NCBI GenBank assembly: GCA_017354895.1
Contig: CP071493.1
Span: 2,852,001-2,916,000 of the forward strand
DNA length: 64,000 nt
Direction: 5' to 3'
Source: Podospora comata
Taxonomy: Eukaryota; Ascomycota; Sordariomycetes; Sordariales; Podosporaceae
The translations under genes and the position numbers were made by a program. Below the pieces are notes generated by a model. It had not been told where the DNA came from and searched no databases. It saw only the letters and a list, made by a program, of their open reading frames with translations. Positions 34,401 through 44,192 of the stretch are shown in pieces. Numbering within the stretch: the first letter of the stretch is position 1; every line of letters starts with the position of its first letter.

Positions 34401-35299
34401 TTGCTTGACTTAGTATCTCTACACGCTCAGCCGGCGCTTCAAAGTTCAGCATAAACGCCGCATAGACCGCCATCAGTGGACGGATTTTCCAGTTGTCCTT
34501 ATTTTAAGGATTTGATTGATGAAGCTTTCTCGATAAAATTTAATCATAGCTGATGATATAAGATAGAACGACAGTGTCTCATGCTTCAAAACTTGTAGAT
34601 GTTAAAGGAAGCCCGGAGAACGACATCTGGCAGGCAACACTTCAATTCGATCATCAGGTGACTTGGTTCGTATATTATTTGAGACATTTCAAGTATCATC
34701 TGTCACCTGCTGCCTGACTGTTCAAAAAGAAGATGTGAATGAAGGATGTTTTGGACCTGGGGGAACGACCTGATATGCCAAGACGTGCCCCCTTTTTACC
34801 CCGACTCCCGTCCGTGCTTCACAACATATTGGCACCAGACTGACCGTGGCCACACCACTCTTGCATCAAAAAGCAAAATTATTCGGAAGAGTGTTCACAA
34901 TGATTTAGTTTTGGGCTCTTCAAAGCCGTCCAGTTCGAGTGCCTAAACATTGCTATTCTCTGACAATAGTATACTTCTCAACAGCGGACAAAGGAATCTG
35001 AACAACCCCGTTGTCTCTATTCCCAGGCTTCAACAAAGAAATCACAAGGCTTCCACATTCAAGGCCACCATCTACATTGCCATTTAAACACTTTGATATC
35101 CCTCGACCTCAAGTGAGATCTTTTCATCCCGCACACCAGTCAAGCATTCCCTTCCTTCAAGTCCCTCTGTCTCTAGAACCAGTCCCGGTGACATAAGGTT
35201 TACTTCTCTGAAGCAAGGGATCAACTGGTGGTGTCACCAACATTCATTATTTTCCTACTCATTCCTTCCACCAAGAACACCAACTGTTTCCCAGTCACA

Positions 35300-35887
35300 A
35301 TGGCCACCCCCCTCTATCCCCCGGAGCGCAGGAGCAGGATCAAGACCCTCCTAGACAAACTCCTCGGCCGAAACCACAAATTCTTCAAGGTCATCAGGAC
35401 CAGAAAGCTGAAATCCGCCAATGTACCCCACCCAGAGATGATGGAAGACGCATCCCACGACGCCGCCCTCCCAGACCCCTCCTTCACTACCTTTGCCAGC
35501 TCTTCTACCAACTACACTGCTCCTCCCAACAACCAAGGATGCCGTAGTCTCCTCTGCTTCACTAACCATCCCAACAGCAGCAACAGCACCACTTCATCCA
35601 CCGGTGCCCGCACCTCTGCATTCTACACCACTGGCCCATCACGTAGTTGTGCCGTGTTGGAAGGGACGCTAATCCCCACTGCTATCCAGCCCCAGACTTT
35701 CTTCCTGAGAGGTGTCCCCACACCGAAGAACGCCAGTTCTGCTTCTTTCTCTCGTGACGATGATGATGTGAATGGACTCCCCGATGACAGGCGGACGCTT
35801 CCTAGTCAGAGGCGCTGCCAGCCGGGACTTGGACGGACGGGGAACATGAGGGATATGAGGCAGGCTTATCTTGATTCAGGTAGGTGA
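35300..35887 (+). CDS. Hypothetical protein
   Basis: 195 aa from the ATG at 35300 (CACAATGG context); an in-frame upstream ATG (35228) is less likely. The N-terminus is basic (PPERRSRIKTLLDKLLGRNHKFFKVIRTRKLKS); the rest is Ser/Thr/Asn/Pro-rich and disordered with a few cysteines. No domain, signal peptide or membrane span. A possible donor (GTAGGT at 35880) near the end means the true C-terminus may differ. C-ending codons and the well-formed start argue for a real gene, but the evidence is modest. Confidence 0.45.
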   Translation: MATPLYPPERRSRIKTLLDKLLGRNHKFFKVIRTRKLKSANVPHPEMMEDASHDAALPDPSFTTFASSSTNYTAPPNNQGCRSLLCFTNHPNSSNSTTSSTGARTSAFYTTGPSRSCAVLEGTLIPTAIQPQTFFLRGVPTPKNASSASFSRDDDDVNGLPDDRRTLPSQRRCQPGLGRTGNMRDMRQAYLDSGR

Positions 35888-36212
35888 GCAAGGTTCTGTG
35901 AGGATGTGAGTAGGTGAATTTGTACCAGACTGGGGTGACATGACATCGATAATACATAATTCTTTTTTTGGGGGTCAATTGAACTAACTTTCAGTGTGCT
36001 ATTTCTGTGCAATTTTGTGTGTCGTGTTTTCGTGTTGTTGGAAGAAGTGAGGGAGCGCGTTGTTGCCCGCCCAGCAAAGACGCAAGAACTCGACTGGCAG
36101 GCAGAAGCACGACTCCAAGAACCGCAACACTTAAGGATCAAATGAAGCCCAGACCTACATCAAACAAAACAGATAGGAAAAGCTGATATCATGTAATATG
36201 AAGAAAAGAAGC

Positions 36213-36368
36213 AAAAAATGGCAAAAGCCCACCGGGCAACCCGTGGGGTGGCCGGCTACGAAAGCTGTTTCGGGGTCAAACAGCTTTGCTTCGTAGGGGA
36301 CTCGAACTGGGACTGTCCGAATCCCCTGATTCGGGTGGGCGGACAGCCAGCCCACTTGACCATTGGGC
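36213..36368 (-). ncRNA. Candidate structured Pol III-type RNA, tRNA-like but non-canonical
   Basis: On the minus strand, a box A-like TGGTCAAGTGG (36362-36352) is followed 54 nt later by a box B-like AGTTCGAGTCC (36308-36298), then by strong hairpins and two T runs suited to Pol III termination (T4 at 36226-36223, T6 at 36218-36213). Hairpins: CCGAATC/GATTCGG (36317-36334); GTGGGC/GCCCAC (36335-36355); a 15-bp stem with a 4-nt bulge (36256-36296); and CCCAC-GGG/CCC-GTGGG just before the T4 run (36228-36247). The acceptor and T stems of a true tRNA do not pair, so this is not a normal tRNA. It could be a decayed tRNA, a tRNA-derived element or an unrelated structured RNA. Confidence 0.4.
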
Positions 36369-36379
36369 CGTCGGATAGT

Positions 36380-37761
36380 GGGCTGTTGTTGGAAGGTACA
36401 ACTTGGAACTACTATAAGTACTGCCTGCTCTTGCTCATGAGGAAGGAACGAGTTTCAAGGGTGACTGTTTGTCAGCGGGAGCCTTCGCCGTGACTTGCTC
36501 TTGCCCCGACCAACCACCTGATCGTCTTTCTGCTTCCATGTCAAGTTGAAATCGAGAGAAACAGTACTGGGCCTGACAGTCACCCAGCGGGTTGAAGTAA
36601 ACTTTCATCCAAGATATTGTAGCATGGCTGTTGCCTGTTAGCTACCGTAATGAAAGGTGAAACTTGGGAGATTTCTCCCAGTTGAAGGTTGACTTGCGCG
36701 GCCTCATCTTTGCAATCCCAGACTGACGGACAGACTCGCACACAAATTTGATGTGATTACACATCTCCCGCAAGACAAAAAGACATTCTGAATTTCATGG
36801 AACACATGTGACCTGTTGATCAACGTCTTATATTACCCTCTTGGTATCTCGAGTCTTGCGGCAAAGTGCCACCCGGCTGGGAACCGCCTGACGATCTCGA
36901 CAAAGTACGGGTGGGGCAGTTAAGAGACTAGGTCAAGAACCCAAAAAAATACTCTACATGACAGTTCTACAGTGGCCAATATCACGGTAGGCCCGACAGA
37001 GACTGTCCCTGGCGAAAAGCCGAAAGAATGTTGCATCGAAGCGACAGGCTACGACAGGCCCAGAGCCTCATCCACCACGCCGGGTCAGCCAAGCTGCAGC
37101 ATTGACGAGATCCACGGAAACATGATCTAGAGTTTCCTGTCAAAGATTTTTGCTGGTGAATACTGGATGTGCATCACGGCAAACACCGATCAAAAGTGAG
37201 TGGGAGCAACTCCGGCCATGACCCCTGAACAATAAGCCGAGCCTTCCTAATCGGGACTTGAATAAACAATGAATAGGGGCTTGCCCCAGACACCCAAACT
37301 TCGGCATACTCGACAGAAAAAAGAAAGCCCAGACACGCGACAAACATGTGGCCCAGTCACATCGTGTCTTTGATGATTTGTCTTGTCCTCGGGAAGCCAT
37401 CGTAGAATTTGCACCGGACTCGACGGCAAGGTCCATGAGCTGCGAATGAGTTTGCCTTCTTGCTTTTGATCGACTACAACATCTTTGTCGCGGATCGATC
37501 AGTTCCTGGATTCTAGACAGCGCGTTGCCTATTCGGGGTCTGAATAGTTCATTGACATCCACCGGCATCCTCCAAAATCTGGGCCACGGCAACAATAAAC
37601 TCTTCCGTCTGAACGGAACATGTCTTTTGTCGAATGCTCCTGGGGATGTCCGACATGACCTGCTTATTCTTTGAACCTGTGCTATGGATAGCAACTGCTG
37701 AAGTGCTTCCACCACCTTCAGTGCTCACTCAATAGAGCCCTATTGACACAATAAACACCAA
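36380..37761. other. Intergenic region upstream of the pheromone gene
   Basis: About 1.4 kb without a convincing gene. Its last few hundred bases must contain the pheromone-gene promoter. A second GAATAGGGG motif occurs at about 37,270. Confidence 0.45.
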
Positions 37762-37793
37762 CCCCTGAATAGGGGCGCTTTCGGATATAAAAG
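37762..37793 (+). promoter_or_regulatory. Core promoter of the pheromone gene: inverted STRE-like pair plus TATA box
   Basis: CCCCT-GAAT-AGGGG (37762-37775) is a perfect inverted pair of the 5-bp stress-element core, followed 10 bp later by TATAAAAG (37786-37793). The start codon is 149 bp further on, after a long CT-rich leader typical of strongly expressed fungal genes. Confidence 0.6.
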
Positions 37794-37941
37794 ACCTCGT
37801 CCATCACAACCATCTCTCTCCCTTTCCTTGCCTTTCCTTTCCTCCTCATCCCGCTCAAGTCAGTCTTTGAATACTTCAGCTTCTTCACAGACCTTTTTTT
37901 TTTTTTTATAAAAAAAAACTTCCCAACCAAAAACCACCAAA

Positions 37942-38607
37942 ATGAAGTTTTCCACCCCCGTCGCTCTCCTCGCCATCGCTGCCGTCGACGCCGCTGTTGT
38001 CCAGGAGGACAAGCGCTGGTGCAACACCGAGGGCCAGGCCTGCAACACCGTTGCCCGCGCCGCCGAGGCTTTCACCAACGCCATCAAGGCCTCCGGCGTC
38101 GTTGCCCGTGACGACTCCGCCGCCGCTCAGGTCGCCGCCCGCCAGGTCGACCAGCTCGCCCTCGCCATCTCCGCCTCCCAGGCCGACCCCATCACCTTCT
38201 ACACCGCCCTCGGCCTCGGTGACCAGTTCACCCTCGAGGAGAAGCCCCACGCCGAGAAGCGCGAGGCCGCCCCCCAGTGGTGCCTCCGTTTCGTCGGCCA
38301 GTCCTGCTGGAAGCGCAACGCCGCCCCCGAGGACGTCAAGCGGTGCACCGCCGAGGACGGCGCCTGCACCAAGGCCAAGCGCGCCGCCGAAGCCGTCATC
38401 AACGCCATCGAGGCTTCCGCCGACAACCTCGCCAAGCGTGAGGCCGCCCCCCAGTGGTGCCTCCGTTTCGTCGGCCAGTCCTGCTGGAAGCGCAACGCCG
38501 CCCCCGAGGCTGCCTGCAACGCCCCCGACGGCGCCTGCACCAAGGCCACCCGCGACATCCACGCCATGTACAACGCTGCCCGCCACATCGTCGATGCCTC
38601 CGCTTAA
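37942..38607 (+). CDS. PPG1: Alpha-factor-type mating pheromone precursor
   Basis: Single exon, 221 aa. A signal peptide (MKFSTPVALLAIAAVDAA) is followed by repeated units bounded by Lys-Arg. Two identical copies of QWCLRFVGQSCW (38275-38310 and 38452-38487) match the Sordariomycete alpha-pheromone pattern. Each is preceded by KR-EA-AP, suited to Kex2 cutting and then dipeptide trimming (Ste13-like), and followed by KR. Between them lie spacers with a second recurring motif: a two-cysteine segment (WCNTEGQAC, CTAEDGAC, CNAPDGAC) followed by an amphipathic helix (AAEAFTNAIKAS, AAEAVINAIEAS, DIHAMYNAARHIVDAS). By family, the mature peptide is secreted and sensed by the GPCR Ste2/Pre-2 of the opposite mating type. 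Codon use is extremely C-ending, and the TATA box and CT-rich leader indicate high expression. The two pheromone units are near-identical at DNA level over about 75 bp. Confidence 0.93.
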   Translation: MKFSTPVALLAIAAVDAAVVQEDKRWCNTEGQACNTVARAAEAFTNAIKASGVVARDDSAAAQVAARQVDQLALAISASQADPITFYTALGLGDQFTLEEKPHAEKREAAPQWCLRFVGQSCWKRNAAPEDVKRCTAEDGACTKAKRAAEAVINAIEASADNLAKREAAPQWCLRFVGQSCWKRNAAPEAACNAPDGACTKATRDIHAMYNAARHIVDASA

Positions 38608-39228
38608 GCGGCTCGTTGGTCAACTCGGCAACAGCAAGAGTGACGCTCTTCTCCTTCTTTGTATATGGTTGGCGACATAGAAAACGACAGATCCCTTCTC
38701 AAGACAAGTCACCCCTCCACCCTCGCAACAACACGTTAGAAAACCGATGATATACATCCCCTTCTTCGACAAATACCCCTTATTCACCTTCTTCGCGCGG
38801 GCACTGAACCCGACATCTGGCAAGTTCTTTACACTTGCATTTCCCAACATGAGCATCGCCTTCGTTTGCTTCAACCGGTTTCCCGAGAGTTGGAGTAGGG
38901 TCGGCAGTCCAACACTTTTTAGTATCGCGGGGTGGACATCTGTCAACTTTTTCATAGTTACATAACAAACAAATACATATTTATTCTGGCGTTGGGCCGG
39001 CAAAAAACCATTTGTTCTCTATGCCTAGACGTGAAGTGTGACCTGTGCCAATGTTAGCCCCTGAGACCTGAGCATGGTCATCCAGACCTGGTTATCTCCA
39101 ATGCACATTCACCCATCAACTACAGGCTCAACTTTGTTCAAAAATGTTGAAATTCCCGCTTGCTTTGCTTTGGCTCCTTCATACATGACAGCCCCATCCA
39201 TCCCCACCCCCGGACATCATCATCACAA
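38608..39228. other. Convergent intergenic region
   Basis: 3' flanks of the pheromone gene (+) and the FMP32-like gene (-). No further gene seen. Confidence 0.5.
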
Positions 39229-40125
39229 TTACATCAACAACCTCCAAGCACCCAACATCAACGCCGCAAACCCCGTGCATACCCCCATCAACCACTGCAA
39301 AGTCTGAAACTTGACCTGCTCCAACTGCTGCCTCAACGCCGCAACCTCCTGCTCAATCTTCGTCTCCGTCTCCTTAATCTTCAACTCCTGACTCACCGCC
39401 TCCTCCCTTATCCTCCCCTTCTCCAAGTTCAAGTCCAGCCTCACGCTCGCCTGCGTGCGGCCAATCTCGTCCCGCAGTCTCGAGCTCAGCTTGGCGATGT
39501 CATTCGTCAACCTCTCGTGCGCGGCCCGCGTGGTGTTGGACTCGGTCGAGTCGGCCGACAGGAGCTCCGAGCGGAGCTTGGCAAAGTCTACTTTTTGGGT
39601 GTAGGTTGTTTTGGCTGCTTCTTCGCGGGGGACCATGGTACGGGTGAGGTTTTGGATGCTGGAGACGGCACAAGGTTAACAACATGGGGTTGAAGAAGGG
39701 AAGGGGGACAGGGAGGGGTACCTCTCTTCAATAACATCGTTCAGAACCTTCATCATGGCCACTGCTTGCTCCTCCGTGAAACCTTCCTCTTGCAGCCGCT
39801 GGACAAAGCGGAGGGTGTCAAAGTGGTGATCACGCTGGCGGGAGGGGGTCGTGGAAAAGGGTCGTCCCTGGTTCTGAGAGAAACATGGTGGGCTGGCGCG
39901 GAAGTGCGCGGTGAGACTGCGCTTTGGGATAGTAGTAGGTGTCCCTTTTGAGGAGCCGGAGGTGTGGTATGTTCTCTTGTGAGGTGGTTGTCGAGAAAAG
40001 GAGGCGTTGCTGCTGTCTCTGGCTTGCTGGAGCAGCGCGGCCGAAGCTCCGGTGATGCTGCCGCTTGGGCCGGTCCAGCTAAGCCGGGGGAGGAGGAAGC
40101 GCGGGAGGGATTGTGCGGCCGTCAT
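39229..40125 (-). CDS. FMP32: Mitochondrial coiled-coil protein, FMP32/CCDC90 (DUF1640) family
   Basis: Two exons, 40125-39722 and 39658-39229 (63-bp intron, donor GTACCC); product 277 aa. The N-terminus is Arg/Ser-rich without acidic residues, a mitochondrial targeting signal. Then the family core: FDTLRFVQRLQEEGFTEEQAVAMMKVLNDVIEE, joined by splicing to SIQNLTRTMVPREE, then KVDFAKLRSELLSADSTES and a long coiled coil (RLRDEIGRTQASVRLDLNLEKGR...). A single C-terminal TM (WLMGVCTGFAALMLGAWRLL) anchors it, in the inner membrane by family. Yeast Fmp32 and human CCDC90/MCUR1 relatives are linked to cytochrome oxidase assembly, proline metabolism and calcium uniporter scaffolding; which applies here is open. 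An upstream in-frame ATG at 40170 is less likely to be the start. Compositional skew changes along the gene. Confidence 0.88.
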
Positions 40126-41089
40126 GGTAGGTATTCCTTTAAAGCAGTAGTCGCTCAGGCATCTGTTCAAATATCAGGTTCGTAAGAAGCAGGCAATCCA
40201 GTGCGATGACCGTCTTTGGAGCTCCAAGACGCAGTCAGTCATTCCGGTTTCCGGGAAGCAGCGGCATCCAATGTCGCATGCCAAGCCAAGCCCCCTTTGC
40301 CCAACTTCCCACCATCCGTTCCATCCAAACCCGCTTTCAGCCACAACCACCCCCAACCCACCAGCCACACCAGGCCCAAGCTCAGCCCCACCACCCAGAT
40401 CCGCCCATAAAACCTCTCTTTGCCTTTCCAGATTTGATTTTTTTCCCTTTTTCTTCTTCATATTGAACAACGCAAATTATCACATTCACACAGGACTAGT
40501 TACCTTATATGCGATTGAGAGGTTCGCTTTCTGCTATTCTTCGGGATGGCAATCGTCTGGACCCACGACCAGTTTGCATTCGTCTCTGGCTGTAAATGGA
40601 GAACAAACCACAAAAATGCTTGATCTTGGGTGCGGTTCTCTTCTTCCCGTGGAGAGGGGCGCAATGATTGAACATACATTTCTTTTGCTTTATATTTGGA
40701 GTGTTTTGATTTGATTTGCCTCTGTCCACTATTCGATCTGTAAAAGTGGACTTGTGGGTGGTGGTTGTCTTGCAACTTTGCTTGCTCATCTGGATGGCAA
40801 GAAAACTCTGTAATCTGCGAAACTTCGCGACTCCTGCAAAAGTTGTCTGCTTCCAGCATGGGACCATTTGTGTGGTCCACGTCGAATTTTGCAAAGGGCG
40901 GAATCTCAGAAAACTCTGTCAGTATGAGTATTTTGCATTTGGGCGAGTCCACAGAAACTCAAGCCTGTGGTGGAAGAGAGATATAGTCACGACTGCATCA
41001 ATTGTTGGTCAATGTCAATAAGGAGAAACAAGTTGAGGTAATTACCAGGCTCGACATCGAGCACAAACAGTTTATTCGTGACATTAAAT
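40126..41089. other. Intergenic region between FMP32 and NOP2
   Basis: Holds the FMP32 promoter and the NOP2 3' flank. Short frames on both strands lack coding character; no gene or RNA recognised. Confidence 0.5.
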
Positions 41090-43437
41090 CTACTTTTTAG
41101 CCTTCACCTTCTCCTTCTTCTCCTTGGGCTTCGCCTTCTCCGTAGTCTTCTCCTCCGCCTTCTCGACCTTGGGTGTCTCCTTGGTCTTCTTCTTGTCCTT
41201 CTTCTCCTTCTTCTCCGACTTGGCCTCAGCCTTCTCAGTCTTCTCCTTGGGCGCTTCCTTCTCCCTGGTCACTTCCTTCGTAGGCTCCTCCTCGGACGTC
41301 TCCTCCTTCGTCCCCTTCTTCTCCTTCTTCTCTCCCTTCTTCAACGCCCTAGGATCCAGACCGCGTCTCCTCATGGCGTTGCGCTTCGCGCGCTCAATGT
41401 AGTCCGCATCTTGCTCGTCATCGAAACCACCAAAGTCATCCTTCGCCTCCTCGCCAGCCTCCTCAGTAGCGATGGGGGTCTTGTCAATGACCATGGCATC
41501 ATCGTCGACGTTGCGAGTGACAGCCTTGTCCTTCTTGCCGTTGGCAAGGACAGCATTTGCAGGCGTTGGGCCGATCTTCTGGAACTTGGCTACGAAGAAA
41601 CCGTCGACGTTGTACAAGTGAGGATAGTAGCGGCGGGTCAGCTTGAGACTGGGGTGGAACTCCTTGCCCATGAAGCTAGTGAACCCTTCTTTACCGAATG
41701 GCAAGCCAGTCTGTACAAAACATTAGCATTGTAATCTGAAGTAATCCGAGTGGGACAGTCATACCTCGACTAATCTGACGTTGGGGCGGCGGCTCAAAGC
41801 GTAGGCGACGACTTGTTCGCTAAAAGAAAGGGTCAGTAAAGGTTGTCGTAAGAGTTCCTCATCAAGACTTACTTTTCCTCAACAGCGACACTGCAGGTAG
41901 AGTAGACCAGGTAGCCACCGGTCTTGCTGGCATGGTTGACCGAGTCGATCGCAGCCAGGATCAGCTGCTTTTGAAGATGTGGCAATTGCTGGAAGTCCTT
42001 CTCGTCTCTGTTGGTCTTGACTGACGGATCCTTGGCAATAACACCAGTACCCGAGCATGGGGCATCCAACAAGACTCTATCGAACCCGCCCATAACACGA
42101 GGGAACTCGCGGGCATCGTAGTTGCAGACAATGGTATTTCTGACACCAAGACGGTGAATGTTACCAATCAAACCCTTGGCACGAGCCTTGCTGGGATCGT
42201 TGGCAAAGATAACACCAGTGTTCTTCATCAGCGCCGCCATATGCGTAGTTTTACCACCGGGGGCAGAGGCCATATCCAGGCAGCGCTCGTTCTCCTGTGG
42301 GCACAGGGCCATGACGGGGAGGAAAGAGGAGGCGGCTTGTAGGATGTAATGACCAGCGAGGTACTCGGGCGTAGCACCCAGAGGCACGTTGGAGTCGAAA
42401 ACTTGCAGACCGACCTTGGACCACTTTCCAACTGGCTCCAAAGTAACACCGCGGTTGATCAAAGCCTGGGCGAGATCGCGACGATGGGTACGAAGGGTGT
42501 TTGTGCGGATGACAACAGGACGGGCACTTTCGTTGGCCTCGAAGAAAGCAAACGCTTCCCTGGGGGGGAAGAGATTCATCAGCTTCTCCGCCAAGAACTC
42601 GTTGTAGCCATAGTAGGCGCAAACGTCCTTCAAGAGCTGGTTGGTGTACTCGGCTCTGTCTCGCCCCTCCTCAGCAAGCTCGCCGAAATCTTCAAGCACC
42701 CGAATTGTCTCTGTTATCCTGGTTCTCAACATCTGGAGATCGGGGGCCAACAAGCTCTTGGTCTTGGCGGCCAGGTCTTCGTCTTCGTCGTCGCTGTCGA
42801 GAACATGGGGCTTGTCGCCGTCGATGTTTGTTTGCATGGCATCTTCGCGCAACTCGGCTTCGTTTTCGGCCTCCTCTTCCTCCCTCTGTTGATCCAGTTT
42901 CCTCGACAGACCTTCGATATTGGCGGCAGTGAGCTTCTCCTCTCTTTCGTCATCATCCTCGTCTTCATCATCAGAGAAGACAAACTTCTCCTTCTTGCCT
43001 GCATCCTGATCCAGATCCGAATCGTAGACTGAGTCATCATCCGACCCAAGGAAGTCAGATCCCAACTTCAATTTCTCATCAGAACCAGCCTCATCCTCGA
43101 GGTCGGAGGCATCGAACTCATCATTCATCTCCTCGTCGGAATCTGATTGAGGCTCTGGGGCCTTCTTGCCCTTTGTCTTGGAGGCCTTCACGCCATTAGT
43201 GGGTGCGCTGGCTGTCTTCTTAGAGCCATTGGCCTGTCTCCCAGTTCCCTTTGTTCCTGTGGCGCTTTTGATCGCCTTCTCGGGCTTCTTGGATGCTGTG
43301 CGACGCTTCTTGCTTGAGTGTTCTTCGGCGGGGATGTCGTCGACTGGAATTCCCTTTTTGCGCTTCAAGTTGGCGAAGTGGGCTTCCGATAATGGCTCGG
43401 GAGGGCCCTGTTTCTTCATGCGACGGCCGACACCCAT
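41090..43437 (-). CDS. NOP2: Nop2, 25S rRNA cytosine-C5 methyltransferase
   Basis: Three exons, 43437-41873, 41819-41765 and 41710-41090, with introns of 53 and 54 bp; product about 746 aa. A basic and acidic disordered N-terminus with nuclear-localisation-like runs (SSKKRRTASKK) precedes the NOL1/NOP2/Sun core: NLFPPREAFAFFEANE, CLDMASAPGGKTTHMAALM (SAM site), LLDAPCSGTGVIAKD (motif IV, Cys461, product release) and YLVYSTCSVAVEENE (motif VI, Cys515, the nucleophile), the last completed across the first intron. The C-terminus is an extreme Lys/Glu-rich tail of about 85 residues (EKKEKKDKKKTKE). By family it methylates 25S rRNA in the nucleolus and is needed for 60S biogenesis. The 55-nt second exon carries QVVAYALSRRPNVRLVE. 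Confidence 0.95.
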
Positions 43438-44192
43438 CTTGATTTAATGGCAGGTGCGATAGTGGGGGAGTGGTCTGTGATTGCTGAATGCGAAATGGTA
43501 GGCTTCCTGCAGAGGTTTCTCGCAGATATTTTGGCAACTTTTCTGTTATCGATAAGCAGCAACTTTTTTCCAGCTCTGAGCCACATCCAATCCCCTGCAA
43601 TTCCCAGGGAACCCACATTGGGTGATCTGATTGGTGGAGACAGGTTGGTCTACGCTAGGCCGAATGCAGGATCCCTGCCTCCACACCTGAAGCCAAGAGC
43701 CGACGCTTTGCCTGGGAGACCTGGCCGGCAGCAGCAGCAAAGAGAAGGGGGCAAGCAGGAGGCAGTCGCGAGGAGCTCTTAACACATCACTCAAAAGTTG
43801 ACCGACCCGCAAACCGCCTCTCTGTGGCACCTGCAGCAGCCTGCACAAAACAACACTCCATCCAGAGCGTCGCTTCCCTTTAGTTATTTCTTTGCGCGTC
43901 AGGCACAAACGACTCTTCTGTCACCCTCCTTCCCGTGATTCTCCTTCTCTTTTTTTGATCAGCGAATTGCCTGTTGTTGCTCTTTCTAATTGAGCTTCTG
44001 CAGCTCCTGCTGATTTCTTACGACTCCTCCCTCAATTCTCCGGCCTGCCGAGCTCCACCAATTCCCAAGCCCCTTTCAACGTCACTGCGTTTGGAGCGTT
44101 CAACTTCTTCCATCTGACGCCAGCAACTTTTGACAAGTTGGCTGCTAATTCTCCCTAAACTGCGCGCCCCCAAGCGCAAACCCGACTTCACC
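43438..44192. promoter_or_regulatory. Bidirectional promoter region NOP2/clathrin heavy chain
   Basis: A 755-bp interval between two divergent starts. The clathrin side, from about 43,840, is CT-rich leader sequence ending in TTCACCATGG. No gene inside. Confidence 0.6.

Noticed and set aside
30333-36200. RIP-mutated transposon
   Set aside because: The region is gene-poor, but I see no strong A+T shift, long terminal repeats, inverted termini or transposase fragments.
36290-36370. A normal tRNA gene on the minus strand
   Set aside because: Box-like motifs are present, but the acceptor and T-stem halves do not pair and the anticodon loop would have eight nucleotides.
41090-41704. A separate Lys-rich gene downstream of NOP2
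   Set aside because: The frame has no ATG at its start and joins NOP2 through consensus splice sites, completing the methyltransferase fold.
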